Positions 14,225 through 19,256 of a stretch of 19,256 bases of DNA are shown here, piece after piece. The notes beneath the pieces are model-generated. The model was not told the DNA's origin and ran no database searches. It saw only the letters and a program-made list of their open reading frames with translations. Numbering within the stretch: the stretch's first letter is position 1; the number at the start of each line of letters is the position of its first letter. The DNA comes from QNYZ01 sp964577615 (lineage in GTDB: Bacteria; Desulfobacterota; Desulfobacteria; Desulfobacterales; QNYZ01): contig CAZNZW010000058.1 of assembly GCA_964577615.1 (NCBI GenBank), positions 1 through 19,256 on the forward strand. Direction: 5' to 3'. Made by a program: the position numbers and the translations under genes.

Positions 14225-14938
14225 ATGACACTCAGCCCGCTTTCGCCAAACAGTGATCAGGGGGAGATCGCAAAATTTGCGTCCCTTTCCTCCCGGTGGT
14301 GGGACCCCGACGGCGACTTCGGCGCCCTGCACGATATCAACCCGGTGCGTGTGGCGTACATCCGGGATCGGGCCGGTCTGAGCGGTCAATCGGTACTCGA
14401 TGTGGGATGCGGCGGTGGCATTTTATCCGAGGCCCTGTGCCGTGGCGGGGCACGGGTGACCGGTATTGATCTGTCCGCAGCCGCGCTGGCGGCGGCCGGG
14501 GACCATTGTCGCCGGGCCGGCCTGGCCATCGATTATGCCGGTGTTTCTGCCGAGACCCTGGCCGAATCCGCCGGTGGACGCTTTGATGTTGTCACCTGCA
14601 TGGAACTGATGGAACATGTGCCCTGTCCCGATACCCTGATTCGCGCCTGCAGCTGTCTGACCCGGCCCGGCGGTGATGTTTTTTTCGCCACCGTCAACCG
14701 GACGCCGGTGGCGTATGCACTGGTCATACTGGCTGCAGAATATGTTTTCGGCATCGTTCGCCGGGGGATGCATACGTATCGCCGGTTTGTGCGGCCGGCG
14801 GAACTGGAAAAATGGGCGGTGGATGCCGGTTTGGATTTACAGAATCTGTCCGGCGTGCGATATATCCCCTTTATAAGGAAAAGCGCTCTGTGCCGCAGCG
14901 TTTCGATGAACTATATCATGCATTTTCGGAAAAAATGA
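14225..14938 (+). CDS. UbiG/COQ3-type O-methyltransferase
   Basis: The 237-residue product matches UbiG in length and motifs. It has the N-terminal FASLSSRWWDPDGDFGALHDINP signature (about 18-40; key WWD, G.F..LH.INP), the SAM-binding VLDVGCGGGILSE (57-69), MELMEHVP (126-133), RPGGDVFFATVNRTP and the C-terminal THRRF/GVRYIP-like pattern. In other bacteria UbiG O-methylates the hydroxyls of ubiquinone precursors. The ATG at 14225 has GGGA about eight bases upstream, and the longer frame starting further upstream is a shadow of the preceding gene. It lies 49 bases after the TIM-barrel gene and 57 before the UbiE-like gene. In a menaquinone-type anaerobe its substrate is not obvious. Confidence 0.9.
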   Translation: MTLSPLSPNSDQGEIAKFASLSSRWWDPDGDFGALHDINPVRVAYIRDRAGLSGQSVLDVGCGGGILSEALCRGGARVTGIDLSAAALAAAGDHCRRAGLAIDYAGVSAETLAESAGGRFDVVTCMELMEHVPCPDTLIRACSCLTRPGGDVFFATVNRTPVAYALVILAAEYVFGIVRRGMHTYRRFVRPAELEKWAVDAGLDLQNLSGVRYIPFIRKSALCRSVSMNYIMHFRKK

Positions 14939-14995
14939 CGGGTTTTCCGGGCATGTGTCTGAAATTTTTGGAAGAAATCAGTAAAAGGACAGATG

Positions 14996-15811
14996 ATGGC
15001 TTTGCTTAAGACGCTTGACTGGGGGGATGCCCAGAGGCGGCAGGAACAGCTCGACGAGTATATCGATCAGACCGGTGTGGCGGCTTTCGGGGAAAAAAAA
15101 GTCAGCGCAGCGGAAAAAATCAATACGGTCTCGCACCACTTCAGCCGGGTGGCCTCCAAATACGATTTGATGAACTCGGTGCTGAGTTTTGGCCTGCAGC
15201 ATGTCTGGAAACGGGCGGCCATCCGGATGATGGATATCCACCCCGGCGACCGGATCATCGACGTCTGCGGCGGTACCGGTGATCTGGCGCTTCTGGCTGC
15301 CCGTGCGGCGGGGCGGTCGGGCCGCGTGATGATTTATGATTTCAACCGGGACATGATGAATGCCGGCCGAGGTAAATTTCAAGCGGCAGCAGGCGCCGCG
15401 ATCTCCTGTGTCCAGGGAGATGCGGAGTGCATCGCTTTTCCCGATCATACCTTTGACGGGGCCATGGTCGGATTTGGTATCCGGAATGTCACCCACCTGA
15501 AAAAAGGTTTCAGCGAAATGCACCGGGTGCTGCGGCCCGGCGGGAAGATCATGTGTCTCGATTTCTCCAAGCCGACCAATGCTTTTTTCCGCCGATTGTA
15601 CGATCTCTATTCTTTCAATGTCATGCCGTTTTTAGGCGGGCTGATTACCGGGTCGGCCCAGTCGTATGCCTGCCTGTCGGAAACCATCCGTATTTTTCCG
15701 CTGGCCGATGAACTGGCGGGGATTCTGGAAACGATCGGATTTGAACAGGTGCAGTATCAGCGGATGACCAACGGGATTGCCGTGGCTCATGTGGGAATCA
15801 AAGTCCGCTGA
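14996..15811 (+). CDS. UbiE/MenG-type C-methyltransferase
   Basis: This 271-residue protein has the family signatures FSRVASKYDLMNSVLSFGLQHVWKR (49-73; key YDxMNxxxSFGxxxxWKR), SAM loop DVCGGTGDL (89-97), FGIRNVT, LRPGGKIMCLDFSKP and the YSFNVMPFLGGL segment. The family methylates demethylmenaquinone and, in ubiquinone makers, a methoxy-benzoquinol. It has about 45 extra N-terminal residues relative to E. coli UbiE. The second ATG (14996) is preferred because AAGGA is six bases upstream; the first at 14993 is possible. For a menaquinone organism, MenG activity is the simplest role. Confidence 0.92.
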   Translation: MALLKTLDWGDAQRRQEQLDEYIDQTGVAAFGEKKVSAAEKINTVSHHFSRVASKYDLMNSVLSFGLQHVWKRAAIRMMDIHPGDRIIDVCGGTGDLALLAARAAGRSGRVMIYDFNRDMMNAGRGKFQAAAGAAISCVQGDAECIAFPDHTFDGAMVGFGIRNVTHLKKGFSEMHRVLRPGGKIMCLDFSKPTNAFFRRLYDLYSFNVMPFLGGLITGSAQSYACLSETIRIFPLADELAGILETIGFEQVQYQRMTNGIAVAHVGIKVR

Positions 15812-15836
15812 GCCGTCCCGGCCCGATGGCTGATCA

Positions 15837-15864
15837 TTGACAAAGCGTAAAAAGAGTATACCTT
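15837..15864 (+). promoter_or_regulatory. Candidate promoter of the 47-residue gene
   Basis: A perfect TTGACA (15837-15842) is followed after 16 bases by TACCTT (15859-15864); TATACC at 15857-15862 is an alternative with a short spacer. It starts 26 bases after the UbiE-like stop codon and 79 bases ahead of the small ORF. A 6-bp hairpin GGCACC/GGTGCC lies in the leader (15873-15889). Confidence 0.45.
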
Positions 15865-15872
15865 TTAGTCAT

Positions 15873-15889
15873 GGCACCAATGGGGTGCC
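15873..15889 (+). other. Small leader hairpin before the 47-residue ORF
   Basis: GGCACC (15873-15878) and GGTGCC (15884-15889) form a 6-bp GC-rich stem with a 5-base loop, 53 bases before the ATG. It has no U-run and may stabilise or regulate the small mRNA. Confidence 0.4.
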
Positions 15890-15942
15890 GGCAGATAAAA
15901 GACCGAACCGGACAGATAATTGTCAACTGAGAGGTGACTGTC

Positions 15943-16086
15943 ATGACGTTTAAAAAGAAGAAACACTCATATATAGAATCCGATAAAGAGCGGGAAGAAG
16001 GGCATACCGATACCCGGCATTTCAATTTTGAATGCGATCCCAAGTCGTCCCTGGGATGTGATCCGGGGATTGATGTGGCCGGTTAA
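15943..16086 (+). CDS. 47-residue unrecognised small protein
   Basis: An open frame of 48 codons starts at an ATG preceded by the ribosome binding site GAGAGGTGA (about 6 bases spacing). It is bracketed by a candidate promoter and a perfect terminator. The predicted protein is hydrophilic with a lysine-rich start (FKKKKH), an acidic middle (ESDKEREE) and two cysteines (FNFECDPKSS, LGCDPG), with no membrane segment. I do not recognise a family. The two Cys sit eleven residues apart, which might bind metal or form a disulfide (inference). Its independent transcription signals argue that it is a real gene. Confidence 0.7.
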   Translation: MTFKKKKHSYIESDKEREEGHTDTRHFNFECDPKSSLGCDPGIDVAG

Positions 16087-16107
16087 CTCTATAATCATCC
16101 GTCCCGG

Positions 16108-16141
16108 AAAGGCAGTGCCGGCTGCGGCACTGCCTTTTTTT
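16108..16141 (+). terminator. Perfect rho-independent terminator of the small ORF
   Basis: GGCAGTGCCG (16111-16120) and CGGCACTGCC (16125-16134) form a 10-bp perfect stem with loop GCTG, followed by seven T (16135-16141). It lies 25 bases past the stop of the 47-residue ORF. A short AAA in front (16108-16110) gives only a weak U-run for the convergent acyl-CoA synthetase. Confidence 0.94.
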
Positions 16142-16226
16142 ATCCAGTCTGTCTGACATCCCGGACAGCGGCCGGCTGAAATGGCATCTGTGCGGAACAA
16201 CCCCGAAAAAGGGCTGAATGGAATCG

Positions 16227-17873
16227 TTATTTATATTGTGTGCGCAGCTCTTTTTTATTTATTTTGCCCACACTGGTCTTGGCAATGGTATCAACGATGA
16301 TGACCTTTTCCGGCACGCCGAACTTGGGTATGGTCCCATCTTCAACAAATGTTGAAAAGAAGGCCTGAAGATCTTCGGGCCGGACCTTGCCGGCATGACT
16401 TTCTTTCAGGACAACCAGCGCCATCGGCCGTTCGCCCCATTTGTCATCCGGCACGCCGATGACCGCCGCTTCACCGACCGCTTCATGCTGGCTGATGATA
16501 TCCTCCAGCGCCAGAGACGAAATCCATTCGCCGCCGGTTTTGATCACATCTTTGAGCCGGTCGGTAATCTGCAGGTACCCTTCGGGGTCAATATATCCGA
16601 TATCGCCGGTGTGCAGCCAGCCGTCTTGCCACAACTCCTCGCTTCTTTCCGGATCCTTGAGATATCCCTGGGTCAGCCAGGGAGACCGGGTGACCACTTC
16701 TCCGGTGGCGTTGCCGTCGTGGGGCAGGATGCCGCCTTCGGGGTCCATGATTTCCATGGTCACTCCGGGAATGGGCAGCCCGGTCCGGCAGCGTATTTTT
16801 ACCTGTTTGTCTTTTTCCCAGTCCAGCATGTGGGGCTTCATGTTGGCCAGTGTCAGGATCGGGCAGGTCTCCGACATGCCGTAGCCGGTATAGACGTTAA
16901 TGCCCAGATCCAGCGCCGCTTTGCACAGCCCCCTGGGCATGGCCGCGCCGCCGATGATGACTGTCCAGTTGGACAGATCGATTTTCCGGGCTGACGGGCT
17001 GCTCAGCAGCATGTGCATGATGGTTGGAACGCAATGGGAGAAGGTGACTTTTTCTGTGTCGATCAGCTTCAGCAGCATCTCCGGATCGTAGCGTCCGGGG
17101 TAAATCTGTTTGGCGCCCAGCATGGTCATCAGATAGGGAACGCCCCAGGCATGCACGTGAAACATGGGCGTAATCGGCATGTAAACGTCGGCCGCATCGA
17201 TGCGGGCCTGGGAATGAAAAGCAGACAGTCCCCAGTATGACGCATAGGTGTGCAGAACCAGCTGGCGGTGAGAAAAGAAAACCCCCTTGGGCAGACCGGT
17301 GGTCCCGGTGGTATAAAACATTGTGGCCACGGTGTTTTCATCGAAATCGGGGAAGTCGTAGTCCGCATCATTTTGAGAAAGCAGGGCTTCGTATTCCCCG
17401 TCGATGGTCAGCGAGGTATCAGGCGACGTCGGTGTGTCGGCCAGCAGGATAATCTTATTGACGGTTTTGAACTGGTCCTTGACAGCTTCAAGCAGGGGAA
17501 GGAATTCGGCGTTGACGAGGATGACATCGTCCTCGGCATGGTTGATCGTGTAGATCAGTTGTTCAGGCGACAGCCGGATATTGACCGTATGCATCACCGC
17601 GCCCATCATGGGGATGGCAAAAAAACATTCGAGATAGCGGTGGCTGTCCCAGTCCATGACCGCCACTGTGCTTCCCCGCTTGACACCGGCACCCGCCAGG
17701 GCGCCGGCAAGCCGGGCCACGCGCTGGGCAAACGTCCGGTAGTCGTATCGGACCTGGTCCCGGTAGATAATCTCCTGGTCCGGTGCATAGGTCAGGGGGG
17801 GTTGAAGCATTGTTTTGATCAAAAGTGGATAAGAATAAGCCGACGGAGTGGGGGAAATAATTTTTTCAGTCAT
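16227..17873 (-). CDS. AlkK-like medium/long-chain acyl-CoA synthetase
   Basis: The 548-residue adenylate-forming enzyme activates a fatty acid with ATP and CoA. It shows the P-loop-like FYTTGTTGLPKG (186-197), ITPMFHVHAWGVPY, GYGMSET near residue 350, LHTGDIGYIDPEGYLQITDRLKD (key motif A8 region TGD..D..G) and the catalytic C-terminal lysine in TSVGKINKKELR. Length and the MFHVHAWG pattern match the AlkK/medium-chain fatty acyl-CoA synthetase group. The ATG at 17873 is chosen, with AGGAG six bases upstream; further in-frame codons to 17996 lack similarity. It is convergent with the 47-residue gene and has no obvious partner here; lipid breakdown or modification is a likely role. Confidence 0.95.
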   Translation of the reverse strand: MTEKIISPTPSAYSYPLLIKTMLQPPLTYAPDQEIIYRDQVRYDYRTFAQRVARLAGALAGAGVKRGSTVAVMDWDSHRYLECFFAIPMMGAVMHTVNIRLSPEQLIYTINHAEDDVILVNAEFLPLLEAVKDQFKTVNKIILLADTPTSPDTSLTIDGEYEALLSQNDADYDFPDFDENTVATMFYTTGTTGLPKGVFFSHRQLVLHTYASYWGLSAFHSQARIDAADVYMPITPMFHVHAWGVPYLMTMLGAKQIYPGRYDPEMLLKLIDTEKVTFSHCVPTIMHMLLSSPSARKIDLSNWTVIIGGAAMPRGLCKAALDLGINVYTGYGMSETCPILTLANMKPHMLDWEKDKQVKIRCRTGLPIPGVTMEIMDPEGGILPHDGNATGEVVTRSPWLTQGYLKDPERSEELWQDGWLHTGDIGYIDPEGYLQITDRLKDVIKTGGEWISSLALEDIISQHEAVGEAAVIGVPDDKWGERPMALVVLKESHAGKVRPEDLQAFFSTFVEDGTIPKFGVPEKVIIVDTIAKTSVGKINKKELRTQYK

Positions 17874-18082
17874 CTGCATCTCCTGTTTGTGGGTTGACGG
17901 ATAGAAGTTGTTTTTCATGCGTTTATTCATGGCCCGGCCGATGTACCCGATTTTCTGCGAATGTGCGGCTGGCAGGGAGCGGCATGATTCACGCACGCCA
18001 CAATAACCCGGTACGACAAAAGAGCCGGATCACCGGGAGGTGAGGCCATCCGTAAAGATTGAAATATTCCGTTTGGAAAAAT
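17874..18082 (-). other. Intergenic region upstream of the acyl-CoA synthetase
   Basis: These 209 bases hold the ribosome binding site of the acyl-CoA synthetase and no evident gene. A bulged hairpin at 18026-18052 (CGGAT...CACC-GGGA-GGTG...ATCCG), followed on the minus strand by CTCTTTTG, may be a weak terminator for the YheU-family gene upstream. I could not identify a clear promoter. Confidence 0.4.
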
Positions 18083-18373
18083 TTACTCCGATGCGTTCAG
18101 GTCGTCCCTGTGAACGATGTTACATGTCCCCGTGTTTTGGTCATACACAATAAATGCTTCCCTCTGCCGCAGTTGCCGTTTAACCGCTTCAACATCGTTT
18201 GGAAGAGATTTGTTTTCGTATCCGGTATCGGTGCCATCTCTGCTGACAAATTCTTCAACAAGGCCGCCAAGCGCATCATTGCTCAATTTTTCAGGCGGTA
18301 TTATAATACCATTTTCCTTTATCCGCCGGATTTCCCTCGAGTTCCCCGCATGCGTCTTGGACCCTGGTTTCAA
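18083..18373 (-). CDS. YheU-family (UPF0270) small protein with N-terminal extension
   Basis: The frame is 96 residues long from a TTG start at 18373. From about residue 23 it matches the YheU/UPF0270 pattern: IIIPPEKLSNDALGGLVEEFVSRDGTD (key I.PP..L....L..L.EEFV.R.GTD), then VEAVKRQLRQREAFIVYDQNTGTCNIV. YheU proteins are about 70 residues and of unknown function. The TTG overlaps the GAPDH stop as TTGA, with GAGGA about nine bases upstream in GAPDH. A first 22-residue extension may be real or may reflect an unusual start near the family start (no ATG, GTG or TTG lies there in frame). Expression appears coupled to GAPDH. Confidence 0.75.
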   Translation of the reverse strand: MKPGSKTHAGNSREIRRIKENGIIIPPEKLSNDALGGLVEEFVSRDGTDTGYENKSLPNDVEAVKRQLRQREAFIVYDQNTGTCNIVHRDDLNASE

Positions 18374-19256
18374 CCTGAAAAATCCTCGGCCACTGTTACT
18401 GTCCGGTCGCCCAGCATATTCACATAGCTTCCCAGTTCGTTATCGTACCAGCCGTATACGACCGTCTGGGTGATCGGCGCCCGGAGCAGGGGCTGATCGA
18501 GTCGGGCAAGCAATTCTTTGTCGATGCCGGGCACATGGGCCAGATCGATGGTGACTTCTGCTGTGCGGGTGTGGGTTTCGTTGCCTTCGATGACCGATGC
18601 GGCCCGGGGCATCCCCACAATGTCGGCCGATACGTTCTGTTTTTCCGAGAAGTGGAGGTAGTGGCGATCATCGGCCCGGGCGGCCTGGCGATAAATATCG
18701 TTGATCATTTCCCGCCGGATGGGCTGGCCGTCAATGGCATCCTGAAGATTGACAACGAGGATGATCAGCGATCCGGAAGCCGTGGGGACCCGAACCGACT
18801 CGGCGATGAACCCGATCTGTTCCATCTCCGGGATCACCTGGCGCAGAGCCCTTGCGGCGCCGGTAGTGGTCAGAATGATATTGTTTAACATGCTCCGGTT
18901 TTTGCGCAGATCCGTTTTATCGCTTTGGGGCAGTTTGTCGAGGACCGCCTGGGACCCGGTGGCCGCATGCACGGTGGCCATGGAGGCGGACAGGATCCGG
19001 CTGGGGCCGAAGGCGTTGAGCAGTGGTTTCATCATGTGCGCCAGGCAGGTGGTGGTACACGAAGCATTGGAAATAATCACATGGCGCCGGGGATCGTACC
19101 GGCTGTCATTGATGCCCATGACGGTGGTGATGGCATCGTCGGGGATGGGTTGATTGTTCCTGGTTTTAAACGGGGCCGAAACGATGACTGTTTCCGCGCC
19201 AGCCTCAAGATGCCCCCGCGCCGCGCCGCGCGGGTGGTCCGGCGGCAGTGTCGGGT
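18370..19256 (-). CDS. Glyceraldehyde-3-phosphate dehydrogenase, 5' end outside the window
   Basis: About 295 codons of the 3' part are present; the frame stays open to the window's right edge. It has the catalytic SNASCTTT (active Cys), TVHA with the paired His, NIILTTTGAARALR, SVRVPT and the C-terminal GWYDNELGSYVNM. The in-frame ATG at 19119 is internal: upstream codons read ETVIVSAPFKTRNNQPIPDD, the usual GAPDH segment before the active site. It interconverts glyceraldehyde-3-phosphate and 1,3-bisphosphoglycerate. RVPTASGSLIILVVNLQD and NIILTTTGAARA differ from the common NIIPTTTGAA and RVPTPNVS, pointing to a divergent subfamily. Cofactor preference cannot be read because the N-terminal Rossmann loop is missing. 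Its stop overlaps the YheU-family start. Confidence 0.92.
   Translation of the reverse strand, partial: PTLPPDHPRGAARGHLEAGAETVIVSAPFKTRNNQPIPDDAITTVMGINDSRYDPRRHVIISNASCTTTCLAHMMKPLLNAFGPSRILSASMATVHAATGSQAVLDKLPQSDKTDLRKNRSMLNNIILTTTGAARALRQVIPEMEQIGFIAESVRVPTASGSLIILVVNLQDAIDGQPIRREMINDIYRQAARADDRHYLHFSEKQNVSADIVGMPRAASVIEGNETHTRTAEVTIDLAHVPGIDKELLARLDQPLLRAPITQTVVYGWYDNELGSYVNMLGDRTVTVAEDFSG

Noticed and set aside
15834..16043. Minus-strand frame of 69 codons over the small gene
   Set aside because: It lies antisense to the 47-residue ORF, which has better signals, and no binding site is evident.
1..19256. CRISPR array, insertion sequence, prophage or att site
   Set aside because: I saw no repeated spacer-like unit, transposase, integrase or flanking direct repeats. 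The tRNA-Leu has no adjacent integrase in the window.

Overview
The window is GC-rich, compactly packed bacterial chromosome with no mobile element, CRISPR array or phage gene that I can see. The gene set suggests a Desulfobacterota (deltaproteobacterial, probably anaerobic, sulfate-reducer-like) genome: class I PurE beside a divergent PurD-like ligase, a UbiE/MenG-type quinone methylase, an AlkK-like acyl-CoA synthetase, a BioB-like radical SAM enzyme and two-TM SHOCT and DUF1992 proteins in one operon. This assignment rests on gene content and style only; no marker gene is present.

Layout. (1) 106-3485, minus strand: a housekeeping operon reading DUF1992 protein, SHOCT-type membrane protein, ddl, purE, Sua5/YrdC protein, then tRNA-Leu(CAA). 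The tRNA has its own near-consensus promoter, embedded in the 3' end of the Sua5 gene, and a strong terminator. (2) 3547-7722, plus strand: a long divergent PurD-like ATP-grasp ligase, then, after a 315-base gap with its own candidate promoter, an NCS1 nucleobase/hydantoin-type permease coupled to an ICMT/PEMT-like membrane methyltransferase. (3) 7836-11565, minus strand: a tight operon of a BioB/HydE/HmdB-like radical SAM enzyme followed by a NitT/TauT-type ABC importer (binding protein, permease, ATPase), with overlapping stop/start codons. It has a candidate promoter, a palindrome over the start site and a strong leader hairpin. (4) A 680-base gap (11448-12127) with no convincing gene. (5) 12128-15811, plus strand: an inositol-1-phosphate-synthase-like enzyme, a TIM-barrel sugar isomerase/epimerase-like enzyme, a full-length UbiG-type O-methyltransferase and a UbiE-type C-methyltransferase. 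(6) 15837-16141, plus strand: a 47-residue protein missing from ordinary ORF calls, with ribosome binding site and a perfect terminator. (7) 16227-17873, minus strand: an AlkK-like acyl-CoA synthetase. (8) 18083-19256, minus strand: the 3' part of a GAPDH gene running off the window and coupled to a YheU-family small protein.

How the genes may work together: block 1 is ordinary cell-wall, purine and tRNA-modification housekeeping. The most unusual part is block 5, where cyclitol-type enzymes sit with two quinone-type methyltransferases; this suggests a methylated, perhaps prenylated, small molecule rather than plain quinone synthesis (inference). Block 3 looks like an uptake-plus-conversion unit for a small organic substrate or cofactor precursor that the sequence does not identify.
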